From: JACRBK01 sp964427955
GTDB lineage: Bacteria; Chloroflexota; Anaerolineae; Aggregatilineales; Aggregatilineaceae
DNA: 11,373 bases
Direction: 5' to 3'
NCBI GenBank assembly: GCA_964427955.1
Contig: CAYRWY010000163.1
Coordinates: 1 to 11,373 of the forward strand
In this document: positions 5,108 to 11,373 of the stretch, one piece after another
Position numbering within the stretch: the first letter of the stretch is position 1
How the letters are laid out: each line of letters opens with the position of its first letter
Made by a program: the position numbers and the translations under genes
Notes under the pieces: generated by a model
Told to the model about the DNA's origin: nothing
Databases searched by the model: none
Seen by the model: only the letters and a program-made list of their open reading frames with translations

Positions 5108-5986
5108 TCAGACGGTCGCCGAAGCGTCCCGGCTGGGGCTGGCGTGCGGATGAGCGCGTTGAGTTTGCAGATCGTGGTAGAGCGCGAACAGGTTGGTCTG
5201 GTGCAGTTCTTGCACCAGGCCGTTGAGCGGAATCCGGCTTTTGCCGCATTCCTCAATCGTGATCTCGTTCAATGCCTCGGTGGGCAGGTTGCGATCCACC
5301 ACGCGCTCGACCTTGCGATGCAGCGCCGCGAGGTAGTTCAAGTCCCCCTGGATCACCTCTTCGACTTCGCCGCGCAGCACGACTTCGCCGTGACCCTGCA
5401 CGACGTTTTCATAGCCGCCGTTGCGCAGGGCGTTCAAGCTCTGGATGAAGTCGTCGTAGCTGCCATCGACGAAATACGGCAGGGGCATCAACGTATCGGC
5501 GGCAAAAAGCACCCGATCCTCTTTGACCAGACAGGTGATCGAATCCGGGCTGTGGCCGGGCGAATGGCGCAGTTCCACCGTTTTGTTCCCCAGGTGGATG
5601 CTCATCCCGCCCGCATCGAAGACCATGTGCGGCAGCACGATCTGCACGTCGCGCAGTTCGGGCGTGCTGTGCTGGGCGACCTGCAAGCCCTCGCGCCCCC
5701 GCGTATCGAGCAGCTCGTAACAGCGCGCGTGCGAAACCACCTGGGCATTCGGGAAAAAACACGTCCCGTAGGTATGATCGGCGTGGTAGTGCGTGTTGAT
5801 GACGTAGCGCACCGGGCAGTTCAACCGGCTTTCCAGAAAGTGCCGGATGGCGCGCGCTTCTTCAGGAAAGACCAGGGTGTCAATCAGAATGGCCCCATCC
5901 GAGGTGATGACCGCCCCGGCAGTCACCTGGGCATACAGTTCGCTGGTAAAAACGTAAATATCGTCTGCGACACGTTCGCGCTGCAT
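5108..5986 (-). CDS. MBL-fold metallo-hydrolase
   Basis: A 292-residue metallo-beta-lactamase-fold enzyme. Metal ligands are in order: THYHADH at 65-71 (His66, His68, Asp70, His71), GHSPDS with His145, AADT with Asp164, and GHG with His199. The spacing fits a binuclear (usually zinc) hydrolase of the glyoxalase II/SoxH-like group. After the MBL domain comes a helical C-terminal tail (about 205-292) without visible catalytic motifs. There is no signal peptide. The start has AGGAAG about 10 nt upstream and a clean promoter at 6028-6056. It is followed by the cupin gene on the same transcript. Substrate is not known; lactonase, quinone-linked or detoxification roles are all possible. Confidence 0.9.
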   Translation of the reverse strand: MQRERVADDIYVFTSELYAQVTAGAVITSDGAILIDTLVFPEEARAIRHFLESRLNCPVRYVINTHYHADHTYGTCFFPNAQVVSHARCYELLDTRGREGLQVAQHSTPELRDVQIVLPHMVFDAGGMSIHLGNKTVELRHSPGHSPDSITCLVKEDRVLFAADTLMPLPYFVDGSYDDFIQSLNALRNGGYENVVQGHGEVVLRGEVEEVIQGDLNYLAALHRKVERVVDRNLPTEALNEITIEECGKSRIPLNGLVQELHQTNLFALYHDLQTQRAHPHASPSRDASATV

Positions 5987-6027
5987 ATCAACCGTGCTTC
6001 CTTGAGCATCGCGGCCAGAGCGGACTC

Positions 6028-6056
6028 AGTATAGCCGTTCGCTCACCCGGAATCAA
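6028..6056 (-). promoter_or_regulatory. Promoter of the MBL-cupin operon
   Basis: On the minus strand, TTGATT (6056-6051), 17-nt spacer, TATACT (6033-6028). It lies just after the terminator of the upstream RNA gene (6077-6110), showing that the MBL operon is transcribed independently of that RNA. Confidence 0.75.
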
Positions 6057-6076
6057 GGTACTTTGGGCAGGTTGCT

Positions 6077-6110
6077 GAAAATAAAACGCCCTGTTCTCTT
6101 GAACAGAGCG
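6077..6110 (-). terminator. Rho-independent terminator of the structured RNA
   Basis: Minus-strand stem CGCTCTGTTC (6110-6101), loop AAGA, GAACAGGGCG (6096-6087), then TTTTATTTTC. It has ten base pairs including one G:U. Confidence 0.88.
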
Positions 6111-6118
6111 CTGGATAA

Positions 6119-6289
6119 GACCGCCCGCCATGCCGTGTACCGCGCGTTTTGAACCTGCTTTCGCAGGTGGGCCTCCGGCTGGTACGTTTCGCTTCGGAAC
6201 CGCATCCCAAAGCGTCGGTACACAGACCCTGAAGCCCTTAGATTGGGTGTTGGCTCAAAACCGTGTGCGGATCACGCGCACGGCAGGGT
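6119..6289 (-). ncRNA. ssrS: Probable 6S RNA
   Basis: No ORF explains 6061-6403, but the minus strand carries a full non-coding unit. A promoter (6324-6296) predicts a start near 6289, and the intrinsic terminator at 6077-6110 ends the primary transcript near 6079, about 210 nt. Its ends pair: 6279-6285 with 6131-6137 (7 bp), then 6252-6261 with 6146-6155 (9 of 10). The apical part forms an 8-bp hairpin (6207-6214 with 6190-6197). A small hairpin CCTGC-GAAA-GCAGG (6167-6154) lies on the 3' side of the centre and is followed by TTCAA. From memory, Escherichia coli 6S RNA has the same order: TGAGCC on the 5' side of the bubble, a CC...GG hairpin then TTCAAGGG on the 3' side. 6S RNA mimics an open promoter and binds sigma70 holoenzyme. 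A competing local hairpin (6261-6269 with 6275-6283) could form near the 5' end. I cannot run a covariance search, so identity is probable rather than certain. Confidence 0.65.
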
Positions 6290-6295
6290 AGTATC

Positions 6296-6324
6296 GTTAT
6301 ACCACGCTTCCAACGGCCTGTAAA
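6296..6324 (-). promoter_or_regulatory. Promoter of the probable 6S RNA
   Basis: On the minus strand, TTTACA (6324-6319), exactly 17 nt, TATAAC (6301-6296). The predicted start is A at 6289, which begins the 5' strand of the closing stem. Confidence 0.75.
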
Positions 6325-6403
6325 GTAAAAAAATTGTATTCACCGTGGGCGTTTCCGCGTCGCCGGGTGTCCCTATGGGCATTTTCCACAAGCCCACCGC
6401 CAC

Positions 6404-8563
6404 CTATTCCCGGTGCAGCACGCCGTCGCGGTAATCATACCGCTGGCCCTGGTAGCGCAGACCCGTCAGGGCCGCGTCCGGCTGGTAGGCCCGCAGCGCC
6501 GCCGACGCGGTGATCCCATCGTACAGCGTGGCCTTCACCCCGAACACGCCTTCCAGCACCGCGCCGATATACGCCCCTCCGGCGACGTTGGCCCATTCTT
6601 CGTAGTGCGGCGGATCGTCGGGCGCTTTGCGGGCTGCCGCGCCTTCCAGCAAACTGCCGGGACCGCCGTGAAAGGTGCCCTGGCCGAACGGTCCCTGCCG
6701 CGCCACCCCGGCCAGACCCTCGCCCGGACGTCCCACACCGATCCAGTCCAGGGCCTCGGCGAGCTGGCCGTTCTGGCACAGCGCCAGCAGCGCATAGGCG
6801 GGCCAGGAGGTGTAAGCCCCGGTCGCCGTGTGATCGGTGCGCTGGCTGAACGCCGCCGCCGGATCGTCCGCCGCCAGCGATCGCATCCAGCTCGGCGTTT
6901 GCAGCCGGGTCTGGAAGAAGCGGAGCATGGCCGCGCGCCGCTGCGGCCCCAGATCATCGAACAGGGTCGCCATCACCACGCCGAAATCGTAGCAGTGCGT
7001 CACGTCGATTTCCGAGCCGTCGGGCTGGCGGCAGGCGAAATAACCGCCGGACCGGTACAGTTCCAGCACCGCCCGCGCGATAGCCTGCGCCGCGCCCCGG
7101 CGTTTCCGCGCCGAAGCCGTATCCCCGCGCCGCTCTTCGATCTCGGCCAGCGCCCGGTTCATCCAGGCGTTAGCCGCGTTCAAGGCCGCGACCTTGTGCG
7201 TATAGGTATGGACACATTCGAGCAGGTTGCGCGCCTCGCCGTAGTCGGCCAGAAAATCCGCCGCGTTCAGGGTCTGCCAGTGATCAGCGCAGGCTTGCAG
7301 GTGCTGCAAGACCGTCCGCCCCTCGATGGGCTGATCCAGCCAGCCGAAGTCGCCCGTATAGCGCAGGTAGGTGTGCGCCATCGTGAACAGCGCGAAATCG
7401 TTCACCGAATACCAGGGTCCCAGCGGTGCACCGTTCAGATAATTGGTCCCCCAGCAGCGGTAAATGTCGGTGCGCATCCACCACTCGATCATCGTCTTGA
7501 GCGCCAGCGGATCGAGATGGATCAGTCCGGCGGCGGCCTGCTGCGTATCCCACAGCCACGAGGTCGCGCCGCTGCGCGGGCTGATGGTCTTGTACGAGGT
7601 GCCGAAGCGGTTGCGGGGATCGCTGCGCTTCATGAACAGCAGGGTCGCCGCGCCGGTCAGGTACAACTGCCGGAGGCTGTCGTCGACGCCGTCCAGCACC
7701 GGCAGGCTGCCCGAAAACCGTCCATTGCCCGGCGTGAAGGCCGCCTCGATCTCGGCCTGCCAGGCGGCGCGGGCCTGTTCCTGACGCGCCTCGAAATGGC
7801 CCAGGACGTCGTCGTAGGCGGCCAGGGCTTCCTCCAGCCGCTCGCCCAGCGCGTGGACGTAGCGCAGCCGCCAGGACTCGCCGGGCCGCAGGTCGAACTC
7901 GTATTCGAACCCGGCGTGGACGCTGACCGGGCGCACGGTGTTGGCGACGATCCCGCCCAGGTTCGCGTCGCCCAGCCATTCGGTATAGGCCACGCTGGAC
8001 CGGGCACTGAGCGAGGACTGGTCGGTGCCCTGGATCGAAAAAGCGCCCTCGCCGGAAAAAATGAAAGCGTTCCGCTCCGCAGCGAACGCCGCTCCCGCCG
8101 CGGGCAGGGCGACCGTGTTCCAGGACGCGAAGCTGCCGAGCTTCTGCACGCCCGCCAACAGCTTGAGGAAAAGCTTGATGCCGGACTGGCCGGTCGCGCC
8201 GGTATTGGTGACGGTCACGTCCAACAGCAGCACATCCCGGCCTGCCGCCAGCGACAGCACGCTGGCAAAACGCAGATCGCGGGCGGTCATCGACCGGACG
8301 ACGCGATCCGGGAACCACTGGTAGCTGATCGGGGCACCCAGGGCGCTCAAGGGCACGGCGCGATCCTGTTCCGGCAGGCGCAGGTACAACTCGGCGTGCG
8401 CCCCTTCGGCGGTGGCGATGGGCGGCGCGGTGAAAAAGCGGTAGGCCACCGGATCGCGGTACGCCTGCGCCTCCGCCCACCCGTTGGTGACCATCGGCGG
8501 GGCAAAGGTTTCGTCGGGCAGGTGGGTCATCGTCAGGCTGGCCAGGAGGTCGTAAGCGGTCAT
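6404..8563 (-). CDS. Six-hairpin ((alpha/alpha)6-barrel) glycosidase-like protein
   Basis: A 719-residue protein with a beta-sandwich-like N-terminal domain (about 20-240, with the strand LLLDVTVTNTG at 112-122) and an (alpha/alpha)6-barrel-like domain (about 290-690). The stretch TSWLWDTQQAAAGLIHLDPL (334-353) is the best diagnostic: it resembles the W-D substrate loop of GH63/GH37/GH15-type and amylo-alpha-1,6-glucosidase-like enzymes, where the Asp (here Asp339) often acts as general acid. YGEARNLLEC (441-450) and EEWANVAGGA near residue 660 are candidate sites for the other carboxylate. There is no signal peptide, so it probably acts on imported oligosaccharides in the cytoplasm. ATG 8563 has GGAG about 10 nt upstream. 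It is divergent from a ketose 3-epimerase gene with 136 nt between. Exact GH family and substrate are unresolved. Confidence 0.7.
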   Translation of the reverse strand: MTAYDLLASLTMTHLPDETFAPPMVTNGWAEAQAYRDPVAYRFFTAPPIATAEGAHAELYLRLPEQDRAVPLSALGAPISYQWFPDRVVRSMTARDLRFASVLSLAAGRDVLLLDVTVTNTGATGQSGIKLFLKLLAGVQKLGSFASWNTVALPAAGAAFAAERNAFIFSGEGAFSIQGTDQSSLSARSSVAYTEWLGDANLGGIVANTVRPVSVHAGFEYEFDLRPGESWRLRYVHALGERLEEALAAYDDVLGHFEARQEQARAAWQAEIEAAFTPGNGRFSGSLPVLDGVDDSLRQLYLTGAATLLFMKRSDPRNRFGTSYKTISPRSGATSWLWDTQQAAAGLIHLDPLALKTMIEWWMRTDIYRCWGTNYLNGAPLGPWYSVNDFALFTMAHTYLRYTGDFGWLDQPIEGRTVLQHLQACADHWQTLNAADFLADYGEARNLLECVHTYTHKVAALNAANAWMNRALAEIEERRGDTASARKRRGAAQAIARAVLELYRSGGYFACRQPDGSEIDVTHCYDFGVVMATLFDDLGPQRRAAMLRFFQTRLQTPSWMRSLAADDPAAAFSQRTDHTATGAYTSWPAYALLALCQNGQLAEALDWIGVGRPGEGLAGVARQGPFGQGTFHGGPGSLLEGAAARKAPDDPPHYEEWANVAGGAYIGAVLEGVFGVKATLYDGITASAALRAYQPDAALTGLRYQGQRYDYRDGVLHRE

Positions 8564-8699
8564 CAGGGGTTTTCTCCGGTGCGGTGTAGATCCAATGCTG
8601 CCCAGAATATATCGATTTGCCGCTCAACTGCCACGCATCCCGCCGCATTTCACGCTATACTTTAGTGTAATTTAGTGGCACTGTTAGGGAGAATAGACG
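8564..8699. promoter_or_regulatory. Divergent control region between glycosidase and epimerase genes
   Basis: For the epimerase, TATACT at 8656-8661 is a good -10, but no clear -35 lies 17 nt upstream. Directly after it, TTTAGTG occurs twice (8661-8667 and 8671-8677), 10 bp apart, one helical turn, followed by AGTGGCACT, itself an inverted repeat. This is a plausible operator over the start point. For the glycosidase, a minus-strand TATATT (near 8605-8610) is a possible -10. The regulator is not in the window. Confidence 0.45.
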
Positions 8700-9563
8700 A
8701 TGAACAAGATCGGCATCTATTATGCTTATTGGACCCACGAATGGAACGAAGATTTCCACCCCTTCATCGACAAGGTCGCTGAGATCGGCTTCGACGTGCT
8801 CGAAGTCAACGCCGGAACCGTCGCGCAGATGACCCCGGCGGATCGCCAGGCGCTGAAACAGCACGCCGATGATCGCGGCATCGCCCTCAATTACTGCATC
8901 GGCCTGCCCGCCCCCTACGACGTGGCGTCCGAGGACCGCGCCACGCGGGAACGCGGCATCCGCTTCTTGCAGCAGATGGCCGAGGCCCTGGGCGAGATCG
9001 GCGGCGGCGGGATCGGCGGCATCCTGTACAGCTCGTGGCCCGCGACTCTGCCCCAAGGTGAGACGGACAAGCGTCCCTATTTCGACCGCAGCGTCGCCAG
9101 CTTGAAGGTCGCGTGCAAGGCCGCCGAGGCCAACCACGTCTACTTCAATATGGAAGTCGTCAACCGCTTCGAGCAGTTTTTGATGAACACCTGCGCCGAG
9201 GCCCTGACCTACGTCGAGGCGGTGGGCAGCCCGAACGTCAAAGTCATGCTCGACACCTTCCACCTGAACATCGAAGAGAATTTCCTGGGCGAGGCGATCC
9301 TGCTGGCGGGCGACAAGCTGGGGCACTTCCACGTGGGCGAAAACAACCGGATGCCCCCCGGCTACGGCCACATCCCCTGGACGGAAGTCAGCGCCGCCCT
9401 GCGCCAGATTCACTACACCGGCTACGTCGTCATGGAACCGTTCCTGATGCCGGGCGGACAGGTCGGCAGCGACATCAAGGTCTTCCGCGACCTGAGTGTC
9501 GATCTGGACCTGGACGAGGAAGCGCGTAAGGCGCTGCTGTTCATGCGCGGGCTGTTGAAATAA
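8700..9563 (+). CDS. D-psicose (D-allulose)/D-tagatose 3-epimerase
   Basis: A 287-residue TIM-barrel protein of the xylose-isomerase-like superfamily. It is collinear with the Agrobacterium D-psicose 3-epimerase as I know it: the metal-binding and catalytic residues Glu150, Asp183, His209 and Glu244 of that enzyme appear here as Glu152, Asp185, His211 and Glu246, all shifted by two, in MEVVNRFE, MLDTFH, GHFHVGENNR and VMEPF. Glu158 and Arg217 of the substrate site are also kept. The family epimerises ketohexoses at C3 (D-fructose with D-psicose, D-tagatose with D-sorbose) using Mn or Co. The start has GGGAGA about 8 nt before it. The gene is closed by a terminator at 9576-9601 and is divergent from the glycosidase. 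Which ketose is the natural substrate cannot be told. Confidence 0.92.
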   Translation: MNKIGIYYAYWTHEWNEDFHPFIDKVAEIGFDVLEVNAGTVAQMTPADRQALKQHADDRGIALNYCIGLPAPYDVASEDRATRERGIRFLQQMAEALGEIGGGGIGGILYSSWPATLPQGETDKRPYFDRSVASLKVACKAAEANHVYFNMEVVNRFEQFLMNTCAEALTYVEAVGSPNVKVMLDTFHLNIEENFLGEAILLAGDKLGHFHVGENNRMPPGYGHIPWTEVSAALRQIHYTGYVVMEPFLMPGGQVGSDIKVFRDLSVDLDLDEEARKALLFMRGLLK

Positions 9564-9575
9564 CCGGGCTGTGAG

Positions 9576-9601
9576 GGGCGCGGCGCCGCTGCGCCCTTTT
9601 T
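9576..9601 (+). terminator. Rho-independent terminator after the epimerase gene
   Basis: Stem GGGCGCGGC (9576-9584), loop GCC, GCTGCGCCC (9588-9596) with one G:T pair, then TTTTT. It lies 12 nt after the stop codon. Confidence 0.9.
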
Positions 9602-9632
9602 GCTATAAGCTTCTCAGAAAATAGAAAAACGA

Positions 9633-9712
9633 TTCAACGCAGAGATCGCAGAGCACGCGGAGAAAAACCGGAAAGTGAGAGAACGATGGGAGAGGGGCCA
9701 GGGGTGAGGGCC
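9633..9712. repeat. Degenerate dispersed intergenic repeats
   Basis: The 214-nt gap between the epimerase stop and the larA-family stop holds no gene beyond the terminator. It contains TTCAACGCAGAG-type sequence with period-like CGCAGAG/ACGCGGAG units (9633-9668). Their reverse-strand translation (FLRVLCDLCVESFF) is the well-known spurious peptide of dispersed repeats in many environmental genomes. Next comes GGAGAGGGGCCAGGGGTGAGG in two pieces, GGAGAGGGGCC (9689-9699) and AGGGGTGAGG (9700-9709), closely matching one arm of the hairpin in the MITE at 11081-11237. It looks like the eroded half of a related element. Confidence 0.6.
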
Positions 9713-9777
9713 ACGTAGCCGCCTGCACATTTTCATTCCTTTGGTGTGCCGCGCCAGCGGCATGGCTAACTCTGATC

Positions 9778-11049
9778 CTACCCCGCCACGAACGGGATCG
9801 TCTGCGGACCCTCCGGCAGCACACAGATCGTCGCCGCGCGCCCTTTCTGGCGCAGCAGATCGCTCACCAGCCGCCCAATATCCGCGCAGGGGCGCAGCAG
9901 CGCGTCCTGGATCTGGGACGCCGCCAGGCGGTGGCTGTAGACGTAGACCTCAGCTTTTTCCGCGATCAACGCCTGGGTCTGCACCTGCCACATATCCTGG
10001 CGCTGGAAGCCGGGCGCGCGGACCATACGCAGCAGATCGGCGGTTGAGTGCGCGCCGTGCAGCATTTTTCCGTATTCACCATGATCGGGGAGGCCGTCCC
10101 AACATTCGGCGGCGATGATGATCGTCCCGCCTGGCTTGACGATCTGCGACGCGGCGCTCATGCCCTTCACGGACTGGTACAGGTTCAGGTCCAGCGGGTA
10201 GCCGGAATTGCTGGTGATCACAATGTCGAACGGCGCCGGGACCGGGACCATCGCCGTCTGTTTGACGAACGCGCAGCCCTGCGGATGCGCCTGATCGAGA
10301 TCGCCCGCGAACACGTTCGTGATGGCCTTCTCGCGGTTCAGGGTCACGTTGACCACGAAATTCGCCGGGATCATGTGCGCCGCCTCGCGCACCTCATCCC
10401 AGATCGGATTCCCGCCGGTGATGCCCCACCGCGCGCGCGGATCGTCCATGTTGGCCGGGCTGTGATTGGCCATGATCGTCTCCAGCGCCGCCAGTCCGGG
10501 CATGATCGCCTTGCCGCCGCCGGAAAATCCGGCGAAGAAGTGCGGCTCGATGAAGCCGGTCAGGAGATGCGCGTCGCACTCGACGAACTCCCGCAGCACC
10601 CGGATCGGATTGCCGCTGGTGGTCGTGCCGACCAGGACGTGCGAGAGATCGTCGTTGGCGTCGTTCTGCACGATGCGGTAGCGATCCACGACCGCACTGC
10701 CGAGCATCCGCCGCAGTTCCGCGTCCGTATTGGCGCGGTGCGTCCCGGTGGCGTTGAACAGGATGATCTGTTCCGCCGGGACGTGATCCAGTTCGGCCAG
10801 GAGGGCGGGCAGCAGGATGTCGTTCGGCGTGGGCCGGGTGATGTCGCTGAAGACGATCCCGACCCGGTCCGTCTTTTTCACCCATTCGCGCAGCGGCGGC
10901 AGCCCCACCGGGTGGCGCAGCGCCGCCCGGATCGCCTCCGCCGGATTTTCCAGGGCGGCAGCGTGGCGCGGCTCGACCAGCGTGATAGCAGCCTCATCCG
11001 GCAGCGTCACCTCCAGCCCGATTTTTCCATACGCCAGCCAGGTTTTCAT
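9778..11049 (-). CDS. larA: LarA-family nickel-pincer-cofactor racemase/epimerase
   Basis: A 423-residue protein of LarA length. Its N-terminal domain contains FSDITRPTPN (67-76) and ATGTHR (100-105); the central part has GFIEPHFFAGFSGGGKAIMPG (165-185, listed by key residues His170 and Lys180) and NHSP with His196. Lactobacillus plantarum LarA uses Asp72, Arg75, His108, His174, Lys184 (covalent cofactor link) and His200 (Ni ligand). Here Asp69, Arg72, His104, His170, Lys180 and His196 keep the same order and spacing. LarA interconverts D- and L-lactate; homologues act on other 2-hydroxyacids, including sugar acids, so the substrate is open. LarB, LarC and LarE, needed to build the cofactor, are not in the window. 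ATG 11049 has GGGGAGGT immediately upstream. A MITE lies 31 nt upstream of the start, displacing or supplying its promoter. Confidence 0.9.
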   Translation of the reverse strand: MKTWLAYGKIGLEVTLPDEAAITLVEPRHAAALENPAEAIRAALRHPVGLPPLREWVKKTDRVGIVFSDITRPTPNDILLPALLAELDHVPAEQIILFNATGTHRANTDAELRRMLGSAVVDRYRIVQNDANDDLSHVLVGTTTSGNPIRVLREFVECDAHLLTGFIEPHFFAGFSGGGKAIMPGLAALETIMANHSPANMDDPRARWGITGGNPIWDEVREAAHMIPANFVVNVTLNREKAITNVFAGDLDQAHPQGCAFVKQTAMVPVPAPFDIVITSNSGYPLDLNLYQSVKGMSAASQIVKPGGTIIIAAECWDGLPDHGEYGKMLHGAHSTADLLRMVRAPGFQRQDMWQVQTQALIAEKAEVYVYSHRLAASQIQDALLRPCADIGRLVSDLLRQKGRAATICVLPEGPQTIPFVAG

Positions 11050-11080
11050 GGGAACCTCCCCGGATCAAACTTCTGTAGCC

Positions 11081-11237
11081 TGAGTCATCCCGAATTTTGA
11101 GGAAGGCGTTGCAGGCGACTGTCGCTGGCCTTGACCTCACCCCCCGGCCCCCTCTCCACCCGGTGGAGAGGGGGTCAGGGGGTGAGGTAAATTTCAGCGT
11201 GTGTCAACAGTTTTCCCTCAAAATTCGGGATGACTCA
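11081..11237. mobile_element. MITE-like element with perfect 22-bp terminal inverted repeats
   Basis: The ends 11081-11102 (beginning TGAGTCATCCCGAATTT) and 11216-11237 are perfect 22-bp inverted repeats; two outer bases also match after one mismatch, so the element may be 11078-11240. It encodes no protein. Inside, 11134-11160 and 11162-11188 form a 27-nt hairpin arm pair with two non-Watson-Crick positions. Length, long terminal repeats and a non-coding core fit a miniature inverted-repeat transposable element. No clear target-site duplication is visible beside it. The helper transposase is not in the window. Confidence 0.75.
11134..11188. repeat. 27-bp C/T-rich inverted repeat inside the MITE
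   Basis: The left arm (11134-11160) begins ACCTCACCCCCC and ends CTCTCCACC; the right arm (11162-11188) is its reverse complement with two non-Watson-Crick positions and a single base at the centre. As RNA it would form an extremely stable hairpin read from either strand. The same arm sequence recurs in part at 9689-9709. Confidence 0.85.
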
Positions 11238-11254
11238 TGCCCTCTGTGTCGCTC

Positions 11255-11371
11255 TCACGTCAGCGCGAACGCCGTCTCCAGATCGCGAATCTCGCTTTCG
11301 CCAATCGGGATCAGGCGACCAATGCTGCCGGTTTCGATCAACGAGCGGGCGCTGAACTCGGCCACTTCCAG
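11255..11371 (-). CDS. C-terminal end of an unidentified protein (runs off right edge), possibly Gfo/Idh/MocA-type dehydrogenase
   Basis: Thirty-eight codons on the minus strand are open to the right edge and end at TGA 11257-11255. The end reads EVAEFSARSLIETGSIGRLIPI and then GESEIRDLETAFALT. The pattern EVAE...RS..ETG...RL.P is reminiscent of the last helix and strand of Gfo/Idh/MocA sugar dehydrogenases, which would suit the sugar-related neighbours, but 38 residues are too few to be sure. It lies upstream of the larA-family gene on the same strand, with the MITE between them, so the two may once have shared a transcript. Confidence 0.5.
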   Translation of the reverse strand: MEVAEFSARSLIETGSIGRLIPIGESEIRDLETAFALT

Positions 11372-11373
11372 GC

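Noticed and set aside
5144..6034. 296-codon plus-strand ORF opposite the MBL-fold gene
   Set aside because: The minus strand encodes a clear HxHxDH enzyme; this frame has shadow-type composition.
6325..6403. Terminator for the glycosidase gene in the gap before the RNA gene
   Set aside because: There is a run of T on the minus strand, but no adjacent stable stem; only long-loop pairings can be drawn.
6413..8665. 750-codon plus-strand ORF opposite the glycosidase
   Set aside because: Composition is Arg/Gln/His/Gly-rich with no domain; it is a mirror of GC-rich codon usage of the real minus-strand gene.
9603..9824. Minus-strand ORF with FLRVLCDLCVESFF
   Set aside because: This peptide is the usual translation of dispersed CGCAGAG-type intergenic repeats; no start signal or domain supports a gene.
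10048..11100. 350-codon plus-strand ORF opposite the larA-family gene
   Set aside because: Antisense of a gene with all catalytic residues conserved; Arg/His/Asp-rich low-complexity composition.
1..11373. CRISPR array, rRNA, integrase or phage genes
   Set aside because: No regularly spaced direct repeats, no rRNA-like sequence and no recombinase or phage domains were seen.

Overview
The window is GC-rich bacterial chromosome, mostly in densely coded strand blocks. Four things point to a Chloroflexota-like lineage: a Gram-positive-type LexA box, consensus sigma70-like promoters, a Doc gene that looks leaderless, and dispersed C/T-rich palindromic repeats. This placement is an inference; there is no ribosomal RNA or other taxonomic marker here.

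Layout, left to right. (1) Positions 1-686, minus strand: pncC (CinA-type NMN deamidase) overlaps the next gene by ATGA; that gene runs off the left edge. (2) 768-940, plus strand: an initiator tRNA-fMet transcription unit with consensus promoter, tRNA and intrinsic terminator. (3) 959-1337, plus strand: a strong promoter carrying two LexA-type boxes drives a 45-codon Arg-rich gene. A 40-codon ORF follows, and the two peptides share collinear residues. This is the least described part of the window. (4) 1334-3810: a DHA3-type MFS exporter and a BcsL/FemAB-like GNAT acyltransferase in one operon. (5) 3853-4756: tandem Doc/Fic paralogues with overlapping reading frames, no recognisable Phd antitoxin, and a -10 box placed for a leaderless mRNA. 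(6) 4767-6056, minus strand: an MBL-fold hydrolase and cupin operon with its own promoter. (7) 6077-6324, minus strand: a free-standing structured RNA with promoter and terminator, best explained as 6S RNA. (8) 6404-9601: a six-hairpin glycosidase (minus) divergent from a D-psicose/D-tagatose 3-epimerase (plus). (9) 9633-11240: a LarA-family nickel-pincer racemase/epimerase with related G-rich repeats on both sides; the upstream one lies inside a 157-bp MITE with perfect 22-bp terminal inverted repeats. (10) The right edge holds the C-terminus of one more minus-strand gene.

The glycosidase, ketose 3-epimerase and LarA-type 2-hydroxyacid racemase/epimerase suggest a carbohydrate and hydroxyacid utilisation neighbourhood. 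The MFS/GNAT pair and the Doc pair look like accessory genes. The SOS-box-controlled small genes and the orphan tandem Doc pair are the most promising under-described systems.
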